DNA of 64,000 nucleotides from Malaciobacter molluscorum LMG 25693 (GCF_003544935.1 NZ_CP032098.1:1178001-1242000), one strand, 5' to 3'; positions 1 to 9,474 are shown, counted from the stretch's first letter. Notes: generated by a model from the sequence alone, not told the origin. Numbers and translations: made by a program.

Positions 1-133
1 TGAAACTTGCATTTATTATAACAAGAAATAAATTTTACATAAAAAACAACATCAATAAATTATTTTAAGTTGCAAGATTATTGACAGATACCAATGTTAA
101 TATCAAATTTCAAAAATCAAGGAGAGTGAGTTT

Positions 134-1351
134 ATGAAAAAGGTAACAAAAAAAAGTCTAATAACAATACTTGCATTAGCAACAGTTTCTACATATTCTT
201 TTGGGAGTGATACTTTAGTAGAAGCTTTTTCAAATGGTAAAGTAAAAGGAGAATTAAAATCATATTATTTTGATGAAAATTATGATTCTGCAACTTCATC
301 GGATAATAATGTTTGGGTAAATGGTGCTTTATTAAACTATGTAACAGATAGTTTAAAAGGTTTTAAATTAGGTGCAACATTTCAAACTTCTCATGTTGGA
401 AGTATTGATGATAGTGCAAATAAGCAAGCAACAAAGATGGATGCATCAGGTTCAGTTCTATCTGAAGCATATTTAGAATATAAAATTAGTAATACAAAAT
501 TTAAACTTGGTAGACAGTTTATCTCTCTTCCTTTAATTAAAGGATCAGGTTCTAGAATGATTAAAGAGTCTTTTGAAGGTTATTTTATAACAAATACTGA
601 TATTCCTCATACTCTTATTTCATTAGGAAAAGTTACAAAATACCAAACAAGAACAGATAGCGTTACACGTGGAAAGAATGCAGCTACTTTTACAAATGAT
701 GATATAAATAATGGAGATGTTGGTGGATTTAACAAGATTGGAACACACGGTGCTATTTCATTATATTTAAAAAATGATTTTTTAAAAAATTTGCCAATTC
801 AGATACATTATGTTGATTTTATTGATGAAGTAAAAGATTTATATATTGATGCAAAATATAAATTTGGAAGTGATTATAAGCCATTTGTTGCAGTTCAGTA
901 CTACAATTCAAATTATGATGAATCATCTAGAAATGATAGTTCGATGTTTGGTTATAAAATAGGAGCAACACTATTTGGTATTGATTTTCATACTTCTTAT
1001 ACTACAACTGATAATAAAGGCAATGTAATTAGAGGTATTGGTGAAGCAGCTACTGCATCATTTACATCTTCAACATCAACTACAGGTAATTATACAGCAG
1101 GAACTGATTCTTGGCAAATAGGAGCAAAAAAGAAGTTTGGTAATTTTTCTGCGAAGTTAACTTATACAAATAGTGATGCAATATTAGAAAAAAATGATTT
1201 AGAACAAAAATATATTGGATTAAAATACAAATTTAAAGGGGCATTTAAAAATTTAGCTTTATCAACTGAATATACAATATTTGATTATGGAAAAGGAAGT
1301 GAATCTAAAGATAAAAATGAATTAAGAGCAAAACTAATTTATTCTTTCTAA
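134..1351 (+). CDS. OprD-type outer membrane porin
   Basis: This 405-residue protein looks like a Campylobacterota OprD-family outer membrane porin, a beta-barrel channel for small solutes. The N-terminus has a lysine-rich start and a hydrophobic stretch ending near STYSFGSD, a good Sec signal peptide. The body alternates short polar and aromatic strands, with the family-like segment LEYKISNTKFKLGRQ followed by a Gly/Ser-rich turn (residues about 115-145), and it ends in Phe (LIYSF), as barrel proteins that use the BAM machinery usually do. A GGAGAG ribosome site lies upstream of the ATG. It is transcribed alone and faces the rraA-like gene across a shared hairpin. The transported substrate cannot be read from the sequence. 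Confidence 0.85.
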   Translation: MKKVTKKSLITILALATVSTYSFGSDTLVEAFSNGKVKGELKSYYFDENYDSATSSDNNVWVNGALLNYVTDSLKGFKLGATFQTSHVGSIDDSANKQATKMDASGSVLSEAYLEYKISNTKFKLGRQFISLPLIKGSGSRMIKESFEGYFITNTDIPHTLISLGKVTKYQTRTDSVTRGKNAATFTNDDINNGDVGGFNKIGTHGAISLYLKNDFLKNLPIQIHYVDFIDEVKDLYIDAKYKFGSDYKPFVAVQYYNSNYDESSRNDSSMFGYKIGATLFGIDFHTSYTTTDNKGNVIRGIGEAATASFTSSTSTTGNYTAGTDSWQIGAKKKFGNFSAKLTYTNSDAILEKNDLEQKYIGLKYKFKGAFKNLALSTEYTIFDYGKGSESKDKNELRAKLIYSF

Positions 1352-1382
1352 TAATTAAATTATGTAATCAACATAAACATAC

Positions 1383-1403
1383 AAAGAGACTTAATGTCTC
1401 TTT
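1383..1403. terminator. Bidirectional hairpin terminator
   Basis: AAAGAGAC and GTCTCTTT form an 8-bp stem around a 5-nt loop between the convergent porin and rraA-like genes. The stop codon of the rraA-like gene (1391-1393) sits in the loop. A T-run follows on the porin side. Confidence 0.7.
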
Positions 1404-1897
1404 TGTACATTTGTAGTATTTAATTTCTCTGATGATATTATAACTCCATCTTCATCTGCGTATATATAATCACCTTCATTAAAATAAACATTGCCAAAGT
1501 TTAATTCAATTTCTGTTTTGTAGTCTGTTTTTTCAAAACATCTTAAAGGACAAGTTCCAATTGCATACAAACCTATATTGCTTTTTTTAATCTCTATAGA
1601 ATCCCTTACATAACCATTTATTATTAGTGCTTGATAATTGTTCTTTTCTGCATATGAAGATAATATATCTCCAACAATTCCAAAATAGGCTTCTTCTACA
1701 TCTACTACTATTATTTTATTATTTCCTGAAGTATTTTTCAACATATCTATTAAAGCCCAATTGCTTTTGTTAAGTTTTAAAGTCTTTATTTGACCAAAAA
1801 AACCTTTTTCCCCTCCATAAGATTTAAAATCCTTGGATAGTACTTGAATTTTTTTATCTTGATTCATATCACATAAATCTGCTGTTTTATAGTACAC
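1391..1897 (-). CDS. rraA: RraA-like protein
   Basis: This is a homologue of RraA, the regulator of ribonuclease E activity, whose wider fold family also includes aldolases. The order of conserved blocks matches: TADLCD near the N-terminus, YGGEKGFFGQI, IIVVDVEEAYFG, LIINGYVRD, a Pro-rich strand, then NFGNVYFNEGDYIYADEDG and a short tail. The frame stays open 30 codons further upstream, but I chose the GTG at 1895-1897: it has AAAGGA six bases upstream, and it gives 168 residues, close to the usual 160 or so and starting just before the conserved TADLCD block. Campylobacterota generally lack a classic RNase E, so the molecular target is uncertain. Confidence 0.75.
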   Translation of the reverse strand: MYYKTADLCDMNQDKKIQVLSKDFKSYGGEKGFFGQIKTLKLNKSNWALIDMLKNTSGNNKIIVVDVEEAYFGIVGDILSSYAEKNNYQALIINGYVRDSIEIKKSNIGLYAIGTCPLRCFEKTDYKTEIELNFGNVYFNEGDYIYADEDGVIISSEKLNTTNVQKRH

Positions 1898-2064
1898 TTT
1901 TATTCCTTTCACTTTTTTGCAATAATATATAAATTTTCTGTCAATAAACTTGCACTTTATGGTGTAGTTCTTAAAGTTCAAAGCCAACTTTATTATATTG
2001 TCTGGGTTTATTAATAAAATATTATTTTTTAGATAATATATTTTTTATAAATATGGAGTTATAA

Positions 2065-3120
2065 ATGCAAAATATACAAATACCTATAAAAAAAACAAAA
2101 ATAATAAATAAATTTAAACTTTTAGAAGATGATTTTATATCAGACCTATCTTTTTTGGATGAAAATATAGTTATTTTTAAAGTATGGAATGAAAAAGAAG
2201 AACAAAATAGATTTGATATTTTTTGTTTAGAAACATATAATGTAATAAATAGTTTTAAAGTAGAATATGAAGCTTTTCATTCTTTATGCTGGTGTAAATT
2301 TAGAGATGGAGTAGCTGTACTTACTGAAGAGGGATTAACTTATTTATCTTTAAAAGAAAAAAACAGTAAACCAACTTTTTTTAAAATAATAAATGCAAAT
2401 AACTTAAAATATTTAACAGATGATGAATTTTTGAGAGTTCCTACATATTTAAATATTAATGCAATAGATGAAAAATATTTATTAATTAGAGTTAGTACTC
2501 CTGCAAGTAAATTAGGCCGTGCAATATCAATACTTGAAGTTGAAAAAGATAGTTGTGCCGTAATGAGTATTTATAAACAGTTAGATGAACCTGAGTTAAT
2601 AGATATATTAGGTGTAGGATTTGCTCATCATAATTATATTTATTTAAAAGAGTGTACTTTTAGTTATGATAAAATTTGGTGTTTATCAGAAGGAAATACC
2701 TTAGATGATTTGCTTAAAGATGAGCCTAATTATACTTTGTGTACAAGTTATAGTTTTGATAAACTAGATGATAAAAGAAGTATTTTTAAAATATTAATTG
2801 ATAATTTTAAAAATAAAGGAAACTATAATCCATTTACTTTAAATGAGACAAAACTTAAAATAAATGGCGGAAAAGTTTTTTTCTCTGATAATTCAAAATA
2901 TATTTGGAGTAAAATGAGAAAGAAAAACCGTATGTTTTGTCAAGATATTAGAAATGGTGATTTTCTTCATGAAATACGTATAACACCTGCACAAAGTCTA
3001 GGAGATATACCTTTTAGTAAAGCTTCTGTTAGAATGTATAACTCTACACGTTTTATTGTTTATAATTGGAAATATAACGAGGCTAATTGTTGGAATTTAT
3101 GTGAAGTAGTTGATAAATGA
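2065..3120 (+). CDS. Uncharacterised cytoplasmic protein, possible propeller-like fold
   Basis: I do not recognise this 351-residue protein. It has no signal peptide and no membrane segment. The sequence is made of short strand-like pieces rich in aromatic and charged residues (FDIFCLETYNVINSF, KYLLIRVSTPAS, FIVYNWKYN), which suggests a beta-propeller or other repeated beta-sheet fold, without a clear repeat period. The ATG has GGAG seven bases upstream. Its stop overlaps the start of the DUF2809-like membrane gene (ATGA), so the two are probably translated together. Confidence 0.6.
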   Translation: MQNIQIPIKKTKIINKFKLLEDDFISDLSFLDENIVIFKVWNEKEEQNRFDIFCLETYNVINSFKVEYEAFHSLCWCKFRDGVAVLTEEGLTYLSLKEKNSKPTFFKIINANNLKYLTDDEFLRVPTYLNINAIDEKYLLIRVSTPASKLGRAISILEVEKDSCAVMSIYKQLDEPELIDILGVGFAHHNYIYLKECTFSYDKIWCLSEGNTLDDLLKDEPNYTLCTSYSFDKLDDKRSIFKILIDNFKNKGNYNPFTLNETKLKINGGKVFFSDNSKYIWSKMRKKNRMFCQDIRNGDFLHEIRITPAQSLGDIPFSKASVRMYNSTRFIVYNWKYNEANCWNLCEVVDK

Positions 3121-3497
3121 TAAAAGATTTTAAATCGTTAATTATTAGTTTTCTTTTATTTATTATATTAGTTTGTATCGCTTTATTTGTGCATGATAGT
3201 TTTATAAGACCATTTTTAGGTGATTCTTTAGTTGTAATATGGTTATATTTTACATTTAAGACATTTTTAAAAGTATCATCTTTTTGGCTTTCAATTTTTG
3301 TTTTATTTATTGCTTATATTATTGAATTTTTACAATATATACAAATCCTTTCTTTTTTAGGTTTAGAACATATTCGAATACTTACAATTGTTTTTGGTTC
3401 AACATTTGATATAAATGATATTTTGGCTTATACTTTAGGTTGGTTTGTTATTTTATTTCAAATTAAATATTTCCCAATAAATACTAATAATAAATAA
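3117..3497 (+). CDS. DUF2809-like membrane protein
   Basis: A 126-residue integral membrane protein with four predicted hydrophobic segments. The phrase VHDSFIRPFLGDSLVVIWLY near residues 25-44 is typical of the DUF2809 family, small membrane proteins of unknown function. It overlaps the preceding gene by four bases, implying translational coupling. There are no obvious catalytic residues. Confidence 0.7.
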   Translation: MIKDFKSLIISFLLFIILVCIALFVHDSFIRPFLGDSLVVIWLYFTFKTFLKVSSFWLSIFVLFIAYIIEFLQYIQILSFLGLEHIRILTIVFGSTFDINDILAYTLGWFVILFQIKYFPINTNNK

Positions 3498-3599
3498 TCT
3501 ATAATTGAATAAGCTATTTTGTTCTAGATTTTTTATAAAAGAATAGTCTAACATTTTAAATAGTAAGATTTAGTAATTAGATAAACATAGGATATTGTC

Positions 3600-3866
3600 A
3601 TGTTAAAAATAGATAAATATACTAAAAAAATAAAATATTATTACAAACTAACAAAAGATAAGAAGATTGATAGTTATATGATATTAGCAGGTGTAGCAGG
3701 TGTATTGCTTGGTTTAGTTTGTTCTATTCCTATTATAAATAAAGTCTTTGCATGGTTTATATTATTTGGTGTAGTAATTAAACTTTATGATTTTTCTGAA
3801 GAGATAGAAAGAAATATAATTCCGTATGACTTTAATCGTTTGTTACCTCCTCCCCCTTCAAAATAG
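3600..3866 (+). CDS. Small membrane protein, unknown
   Basis: This 88-residue protein has a basic N-terminus and two adjacent hydrophobic segments (about residues 28-60), then a charged tail ending in a run of prolines (LLPPPPSK). No family is recognised. It directly abuts the deacetylase-like gene, whose ATG follows its stop codon with no gap, so the two likely form an operon. Confidence 0.6.
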   Translation: MLKIDKYTKKIKYYYKLTKDKKIDSYMILAGVAGVLLGLVCSIPIINKVFAWFILFGVVIKLYDFSEEIERNIIPYDFNRLLPPPPSK

Positions 3867-4763
3867 ATGAAAAAGTTATTTTTTTTAATATTTTGTTTGA
3901 GTTGTATGCTATATGCAACTCAAATAAAACAATATAAAGTTGTAACCGGTTCTTTTTTTTATAAAGATACTTATTACTCTTTTTTACGTTCATTTTATAA
4001 AAACGAAAAAAAATATTTTTTAGTTGTAAATGAAGAAAATTTAAAAACACGTATTTTTAAACTATCAGAATTATCAAGTATAATATTAACAGACAATACA
4101 AATACAAAATATAAAAAATTACTAAAAAAATATAATACTTCTTTTAAATTACAAAACTTTGGAGTTACAAGTATTAAAACAAATAAAGTCTATCTTACTG
4201 CTGATTTATGTCCTTCTTCAAAAAAAGGATATGAAGATGAGTTTATTAAGTTTTTTATATCAAGATATTATGAAAATAGTGCTTTAAACATTACTTTTTT
4301 TGTATCTGGAAATTGGATAAAAAAACATAAAGATGATTTTTTGGAGTTGATTAGATTTCAAAAACAAAATAAGTTAAATATAACATGGGGAAATCACACT
4401 TTAACTCATTATTATAATTCAAGCCTTCCTTTGAATCAAAATTTTTTATTAAAAAAGGGAACAAATTTAAAAGAAGAGATTTTAAACGTAGAAAAAATAC
4501 TAATTGAAAATGATGTATTACCTTCTATTTTATTTAGATTTCCTGGACTTGTTTCAAATGAAAAAATTGCAAAATATGTAAACACCCTTGGTTTAATTCC
4601 TGTTGGCTCAAATGCTTGGTTAGCAAAAGAACAAGATATTCATGATGGAAGTATTATACTTATTCATGGAAATAAAAATGAACCACTTGGTATAAAAAAG
4701 GCAATTTCTATTTTTAAAAAAAATAATTTTATTTTTGGTTCTATTTTAAATGATTTGAAATAA
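3867..4763 (+). CDS. Polysaccharide deacetylase-like (NodB fold) exported protein
   Basis: A 298-residue protein with a short Sec signal peptide (FFLIFCLSCMLYATQ) and a NodB/PdaA-type carbohydrate esterase 4 domain. Visible motifs are TADLCPS near residue 110 (in place of the usual TFDDGP), NITFFVSGNWI, GNHTLTH with the paired histidines that bind metal, RFPG, and LIHGN near the C-terminus. It probably deacetylates a peptidoglycan or polysaccharide sugar in the periplasm. The first motif keeps the central aspartate but lacks the second metal-ligand aspartate of the classic DD pair, so substrate and activity remain open. Confidence 0.75.
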   Translation: MKKLFFLIFCLSCMLYATQIKQYKVVTGSFFYKDTYYSFLRSFYKNEKKYFLVVNEENLKTRIFKLSELSSIILTDNTNTKYKKLLKKYNTSFKLQNFGVTSIKTNKVYLTADLCPSSKKGYEDEFIKFFISRYYENSALNITFFVSGNWIKKHKDDFLELIRFQKQNKLNITWGNHTLTHYYNSSLPLNQNFLLKKGTNLKEEILNVEKILIENDVLPSILFRFPGLVSNEKIAKYVNTLGLIPVGSNAWLAKEQDIHDGSIILIHGNKNEPLGIKKAISIFKKNNFIFGSILNDLK

Positions 4764-4822
4764 TAAATTAAGAAACTTTGATTATAATCTTGATAATTAA
4801 AATATGAAAAGGATTTGCTATT

Positions 4823-5380
4823 ATGAGAGTTGCAGTTTTTTGTGCTTCAGGTATAGGTAATAATGAAATATATTTAAATGAAATAAAATCATTGGGAAAA
4901 TTTTTTGCCAAAAATAATATTGAATTAGTTTATGGTGGTGGAAAAGTAGGACTTATGGGTGCAATTGCTGATAGTGTTATGCAAAATGGTGGAAAAGTTT
5001 ATGGTGTTATTCCTGAACAACTTGAACAAAAAGAATTATCTCATACTGGTATTACAAAATTAAAAGTTGTAAAGAATATGCATGAAAGAAAAGCAGAAAT
5101 GGCAGCAAATGCTGATGCTTTTGTAGCTTTTGCTGGTGGTGCTGGAACATTAGAAGAGATATTTGAAGTTTGGACTTGGGCTCAACTTGGTTTTCATGAT
5201 AAACCTTGTATTTTTTATAATACAAATGGATACTATGATCATCTTTTTGATATGATAAATAATATGGTAAAAGAGGGCTTCTTGAAAGAAGACTATGCTA
5301 ATATGCTTATTAAAACTGATAATAAAGAAGTTATGTTAAAAGCATTAAAAGAGTATAAGGCGCCAATTCAAAAATGGTAA
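4823..5380 (+). CDS. LOG-family nucleoside monophosphate phosphoribohydrolase
   Basis: This 185-residue protein matches the LOG/TIGR00730 family, enzymes that cleave the N-glycosidic bond of nucleoside 5'-monophosphates to base plus ribose 5-phosphate. Motifs seen are VYGGGKVGLMGAIAD near residue 38, the RKAEMAANADAFVAFAGG segment, and GGAGTLEEIFEVWTW, a version of the PGGxGTxxE signature in which Ala replaces Pro. Length and motif spacing are normal. AAGGAT provides the ribosome site. Confidence 0.9.
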   Translation: MRVAVFCASGIGNNEIYLNEIKSLGKFFAKNNIELVYGGGKVGLMGAIADSVMQNGGKVYGVIPEQLEQKELSHTGITKLKVVKNMHERKAEMAANADAFVAFAGGAGTLEEIFEVWTWAQLGFHDKPCIFYNTNGYYDHLFDMINNMVKEGFLKEDYANMLIKTDNKEVMLKALKEYKAPIQKW

Positions 5381-5410
5381 AATAAAAAAGAGTTTTTCTC
5401 TTTTTTATTT
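5380..5410. terminator. Bidirectional hairpin terminator
   Basis: A perfect 13-bp inverted repeat (AAATAAAAAAGAG and its complement) with a five-T loop lies between the convergent LOG and hemF-like genes. It carries A and T tracts for both directions and contains the hemF-like stop codon. Confidence 0.85.
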
Positions 5411-6418
5411 ATGATTTTGAACTGTATATACTTTTTTATCTGAACTTGCTTGTAAAGTTAAAGCCTCTTTATTCTTTTTGTAGTGTTCTCTTACGCAATT
5501 TGCCAATTTAATTTTTGTATTTATATCTATTTGTGCATCATCTTTTATATTATTAACTAAGTTTTGTACTAATTCATCTTGAGGTTTTATTACTTTTTCT
5601 TTCCATGATAAAAGAAGATTTTTATCAATAAATCTTGGAAGTGAACCCATAATACCTTCATCATTTTCATTGTGTACTAAAAGTCCTGCTGTTGTACCTC
5701 TATCTAAAGTTAATACTTGAAATAAGTATAAAGTGTGATAGTTTAGTTGCATCTGTTTATCTTCATTTGAAATAGTTATTCTTTTATCTTTTGCTTTTGA
5801 TAATATTTCAATATATGTATCTATTACTTTTTTACCAAACTCAGTTGCAAACTCATAATCTAGTTTTTTATTATTTGTATAATAATTTTCTAAATAGAAG
5901 TGGCTACTTCCTCTGTGTCTATTTAGTGCAGGTATAAAAAAGTATTTATCTCCTTGCTCTTTTGCTTCATCATATTTATCATTAGATATTTCTTTTAGTG
6001 CTTTTTCAAAATATTTTTTATCTTCATCATATTCTATACTTGGATTTAAATCAGCCATTATTCTATAATAACTTTTTTCATCTTTTAATTGTGTGTATGA
6101 TATATGCATATGCATAGATGGAAGGTTTGGATTGTTTGGATGAATTATTGTAGAGATTGCCGTAGCACTTTTCAATCTCTTATCTTTATTTGGATAGTGA
6201 ACTTGCGATACATTTACACTTGCAGTATTAAAGAACTCAAAATCCCTAGCTTCATATCTAGAACCACCTCCAAATTTGCCTTTTTCTCTTTGCCAAAATA
6301 CTTCTTCAAAATCAACTTTTGATAATGTATTTAATTTATCTACAAATTTTAATTGAAGCTCTTTTACAAGCTTTAGCGCTTTTTTTGCTTTTTTGTCATC
6401 TGAAAATATTATATTCAT
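5405..6418 (-). CDS. hemF: Divergent coproporphyrinogen III oxidase (HemF-like)
   Basis: Length (337 residues) and block order match the oxygen-dependent coproporphyrinogen III oxidase HemF of haem synthesis: EVFWQREKGKFGGGSR, NTASVNVSQVHY, IIHPNNPNLPSMHMHISY, then YFFIPALNRHRGSSHFY and LDRGTTAGL. Several signature pieces differ from classical HemF. The GGGxDLTP motif appears as MADLNPSIEY, and the HRxExRGxGG loop is shortened to NRHRGSSHF. It is therefore either a divergent lineage-specific HemF or a paralogue with changed chemistry. It is monocistronic, convergent with the LOG gene and divergent from the DoxX gene. Confidence 0.75.
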   Translation of the reverse strand: MNIIFSDDKKAKKALKLVKELQLKFVDKLNTLSKVDFEEVFWQREKGKFGGGSRYEARDFEFFNTASVNVSQVHYPNKDKRLKSATAISTIIHPNNPNLPSMHMHISYTQLKDEKSYYRIMADLNPSIEYDEDKKYFEKALKEISNDKYDEAKEQGDKYFFIPALNRHRGSSHFYLENYYTNNKKLDYEFATEFGKKVIDTYIEILSKAKDKRITISNEDKQMQLNYHTLYLFQVLTLDRGTTAGLLVHNENDEGIMGSLPRFIDKNLLLSWKEKVIKPQDELVQNLVNNIKDDAQIDINTKIKLANCVREHYKKNKEALTLQASSDKKVYTVQNHK

Positions 6419-6577
6419 ATTTATATCTCTTTTAATTTTTTATGATTTTATCTAATAGGATTAAATAAAAAAGAAATTTTTAAAATTAATATAAAAATAT
6501 AAAACTTATAAATGATAATAATTATTAAAATTAAGAAATAAATCAGTATAATCTCATTTTTATTTTAAGGAGATTAA

Positions 6578-7003
6578 ATGCAACGAATTTTATTATTAGG
6601 TAGAATATCATTAGGAATAATATTTATATGGTATGGTATTTTAAAGTTTTTCCCACAATTAAGTCCAGCAGAAGCACTTGCAACTCATACAATAAATATA
6701 CTTTTTATGAATCTAATTCCAGCAAGTTTATCTATTAAGTTATTGGCATTTTGGGAAGTTTTTGTAGGAGTAGGGCTTGTTTTTGGTATATATTTAAGAG
6801 TCGCTTTGATTTTATTTTTTGTACATATGAGTTTTACTTTTACACCTTTATTTATACTTCCTGAACTATCTTTTACAAAAGCACCTTATGCTTTTACTTT
6901 AGTAGGACAGTATATTGTAAAAAATGTAGTATTTATTTTGATGGGAATTTTGATATATAAAGATAGATTTTGTACGCAATGTTGTGAACAAACTACTAAA
7001 TAA
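6578..7003 (+). CDS. DoxX-like membrane protein
   Basis: A 141-residue protein with four hydrophobic helices. The opening, RISLGIIFIWYGILKFFP, is the typical first helix of DoxX/DUF417-like membrane proteins. The tail (DRFCTQCCEQTTK) carries three cysteines. These proteins are linked to redox or quinone-associated membrane functions in other bacteria, but the role here is not clear. AAGGAG lies five bases before the ATG. Confidence 0.7.
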   Translation: MQRILLLGRISLGIIFIWYGILKFFPQLSPAEALATHTINILFMNLIPASLSIKLLAFWEVFVGVGLVFGIYLRVALILFFVHMSFTFTPLFILPELSFTKAPYAFTLVGQYIVKNVVFILMGILIYKDRFCTQCCEQTTK

Positions 7004-7026
7004 TATAACTCTTTTGAGTTATATTA
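7001..7026. terminator. Bidirectional hairpin terminator
   Basis: A perfect 11-bp stem (TAATATAACTC and its complement) with a TTTT loop separates the convergent DoxX-like and Panacea-like genes. The stop codons of both genes lie within or beside it. Confidence 0.8.
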
Positions 7027-7507
7027 TTACTTCATTTAAAGCTGTTTTTCTTACTTCTTCTATTTTAAAAGTATCATTTGCTATATTTCTTGCCGTAGTT
7101 TCCATATAAGTTGATACAATTTTATGAATAGTCTTCATCTCATCTTTTGAAAATAGTGTATCATCAAACTCTTCTTGCATTTTGATAAATTTTAGTTCAA
7201 TATAGTTTTTCTTTTCGATTACTTCTATATCCAAATAATCTAATAACTCTTGAATTAGATATAGTCTTTCGTCATCTTCTTCCAAATCTTCACTATTTGC
7301 AATAATATCAAAAAGTTCAGAAATTATCTTTGGCTCTGGATGTCTTTTTGTTTTTATATATTCATCACCAAATATTTTTTCACCACAAAATTTATGATGG
7401 TTATAATCTATTAAAAAAAGCATAACTGATAATTTTTTATCATTTAAATGATTTACTTGTTTATGTAACATATATAAAATTACATTTGCTACTTTTGTCA
7501 TATCCAT
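7019..7507 (-). CDS. Panacea/SocA-like (DUF4065-type) protein
   Basis: This 162-residue protein starts with a helix-rich block, KVANVILYMLHKQVNHLNDKK, followed by LSVMLFLIDYNHHKFCGEKIF and DEYIKTKRHPEP. That order resembles the SocA-like Panacea domain, where LKLQKLLYF is followed by a GPV-like strand. Members serve as proteolytic adaptors or as antitoxins of diverse toxins. No toxin gene lies beside it: its neighbours are the DoxX and AcpH-like genes. Family assignment is moderate, and any toxin-antitoxin role is unsupported. Confidence 0.5.
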   Translation of the reverse strand: MDMTKVANVILYMLHKQVNHLNDKKLSVMLFLIDYNHHKFCGEKIFGDEYIKTKRHPEPKIISELFDIIANSEDLEEDDERLYLIQELLDYLDIEVIEKKNYIELKFIKMQEEFDDTLFSKDEMKTIHKIVSTYMETTARNIANDTFKIEEVRKTALNEVII

Positions 7508-7559
7508 ATTTTTAAATATCCTTTATTTTTTTGAAGTATACAAAATAATAGATTATATA

Positions 7560-8174
7560 TCAACACTTCCAGTGAGTTAAATAAGAATTGTTTGTATTTT
7601 TTTTAATATACAAACAAAGTTGAGGGAAAAATATCAAGAAGTCTTGTTCAATATCATCAATATTTTCACAAACCAAATCATAATATCTACTAACACTATC
7701 TCTTTTGAGTAATCTTGGTGATAATCTAGTATCAACTCTTTTAAAAGATTTGTATAAATCCTCTAAGTTTTGGTATTTATTTAACAAGTCAAATTCTATT
7801 AATTTTGAAAGTTTGATTTTTGCATTTGTAGGAAGTGTGTACATATTTTTTATAGCATTATCATAAAATATATTTAAAAACTTATCAAGTGGAATATTGC
7901 AGTATTTATTCCAGTTTTTTGTAAGCAAATAATCATAAGTTAAGTCAATAACTACAGGTTTTAATAAACCTTTTTTTCCAAGTCTATTTTTACTTTTTTT
8001 AAACTCTAAATGATTATCTGTATATGAATCAATCATCTTATGAATTTGCATACCTTTTATGATATTTATATTGGCTTTTTCCCAAGCTTTTCCTTTTAAA
8101 GGATCTGCAAGATAATTGCCTATTTGAAAGTTTATATTGTTTTCTGATAAGAAAATATGTGCAAGCCAGTTCAT
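7560..8174 (-). CDS. AcpH-like acyl-carrier-protein phosphodiesterase family protein
   Basis: A 204-residue protein with the family opening MNWLAHIFLS, then FQIGNYLADPLKG, IHKMIDSYTDNH and VIDLTYDYLLTKNW. These match the ACP phosphodiesterase family (AcpH/DUF479), HD-like metal enzymes that remove 4'-phosphopantetheine from ACP. The candidate metal ligands H6, D25, H44 and D48 are all present. Length is normal. A weak hairpin separates it from the YeeE/YedE gene. Confidence 0.8.
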   Translation of the reverse strand: MNWLAHIFLSENNINFQIGNYLADPLKGKAWEKANINIIKGMQIHKMIDSYTDNHLEFKKSKNRLGKKGLLKPVVIDLTYDYLLTKNWNKYCNIPLDKFLNIFYDNAIKNMYTLPTNAKIKLSKLIEFDLLNKYQNLEDLYKSFKRVDTRLSPRLLKRDSVSRYYDLVCENIDDIEQDFLIFFPQLCLYIKKNTNNSYLTHWKC

Positions 8175-8230
8175 AACTGTAAGAGTACAGAAGTTTACTT
8201 TAATTAAAAGTAAACTTTTGCTTTAAGGTT

Positions 8231-9310
8231 TTAGATTTGATAGTCTATATTATTATCTTTCCATTCAAAGATAAAACACATAGGAAGTTTGCTTTTTTTA
8301 TTTAATATAATAGCTGTAATAGTTGCAGATACAAATATAGATAAAATAGCAACTAAAGAAGCAAATGCAAGTGTTGACATACCTGTAAGTCCTTCTCCCA
8401 CTGTACAACCTATAGCTAAAATACCTCCAGTTCCCATCAGAGCTCCACCAATCATATTGTATTTTACTTTGTGTTGTCCCATTGATGCTGTACATCCAAA
8501 ACTATATTTTCTATTAAATCTTGACATCAAAAATGCACCAACTAATACTCCAAATATTATACAAATAGGAAATGTAAGTGATGATATTTGATAATATGTA
8601 AAAAATTCCATAGTTTTTGCACTTGGATATACAAAAGTAATACCATTTAATTCTATTACTCTTTCCATACTTTCACTACCAATTACTGCTGTCACATACC
8701 ATGAAGCTGCAATTAATAAACCTATTAAAAATCCATCCCATAAAGAGACAATTCTTTTAACTCTTTTTACTAAAAATATAAGTAATAAAATCAAAACACC
8801 AACTACAAAGTATATATTCATAGCGATACTTCCAATATAAGAAGATAGATGAATTAGTGTTTCATTATTTGTTATGGGATTTAATACTTCTGCAAGTAAT
8901 CCTTTTGCAGTTGCATAAGCAAATATTGCTAAAAATACTAAAACAATCAAAGAGTTTATATCACCTTGTGCAAACTTTATAAGGTGTCTGTTACTACAAC
9001 CATCTGAAAGCATCATCCCTACACCAAACATCAACCCACCTAAAATTACAGAAAAATAATTTATATTATCTTTATAGTAAGCAGTCTCTTGTAAATCAAT
9101 TTCATATAGTGTCGATACAATATATGTAGAAATAATAGCTATAATCATAGCAACAATAACAGATGAACCTCTCATTGTAGATTTTGTTAAGATGTAGTCT
9201 TTTATAGAACCACTAAAACAAAACTGCTTTTTTTGGGCAATCGCACCAAAAGCTAAACCAATGATAAATCCAAAAAAGTTAACAACTTGATAAACCTCAA
9301 ATCCAAACAT
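8231..9310 (-). CDS. YeeE/YedE-family sulfur transporter
   Basis: A 359-residue inner-membrane protein with about ten hydrophobic helices and the two-fold cysteine-containing signature of YeeE/YedE (TsuA-type) transporters: QKKQFCFSGSIKD near residue 28, GVGMMLSDGCSNRHL near residue 97, FGCTASMGQHK near residue 270 and LAIGCTVGEGLTGMS near residue 298. Such proteins take up thiosulfate or related sulfur compounds through a chain of cysteines. No TusA/YeeD partner gene is adjacent. It is followed by a 10-bp hairpin at 8191-8217. Confidence 0.85.
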   Translation of the reverse strand: MFGFEVYQVVNFFGFIIGLAFGAIAQKKQFCFSGSIKDYILTKSTMRGSSVIVAMIIAIISTYIVSTLYEIDLQETAYYKDNINYFSVILGGLMFGVGMMLSDGCSNRHLIKFAQGDINSLIVLVFLAIFAYATAKGLLAEVLNPITNNETLIHLSSYIGSIAMNIYFVVGVLILLLIFLVKRVKRIVSLWDGFLIGLLIAASWYVTAVIGSESMERVIELNGITFVYPSAKTMEFFTYYQISSLTFPICIIFGVLVGAFLMSRFNRKYSFGCTASMGQHKVKYNMIGGALMGTGGILAIGCTVGEGLTGMSTLAFASLVAILSIFVSATITAIILNKKSKLPMCFIFEWKDNNIDYQI

Positions 9311-9474
9311 TTAAAACCTTAGTAATTTAATATAGTTTATTTTAGTATAATTTTACAAATAGTTGTATTAAGCTAAAAGCATTGAAAAATAGTTGTTTTA
9401 AAATTTAAGCTAGAATATATGACTAAAATAGTCAAGATTAAGATACTGCAGTTTATTTAATGCAAAGATGAATA

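Noticed and set aside
8191-8217. Terminator after the YeeE/YedE gene
   Set aside because: A 10-bp inverted repeat is present but there is no T-run in the leftward direction, so I do not list it as a terminator.
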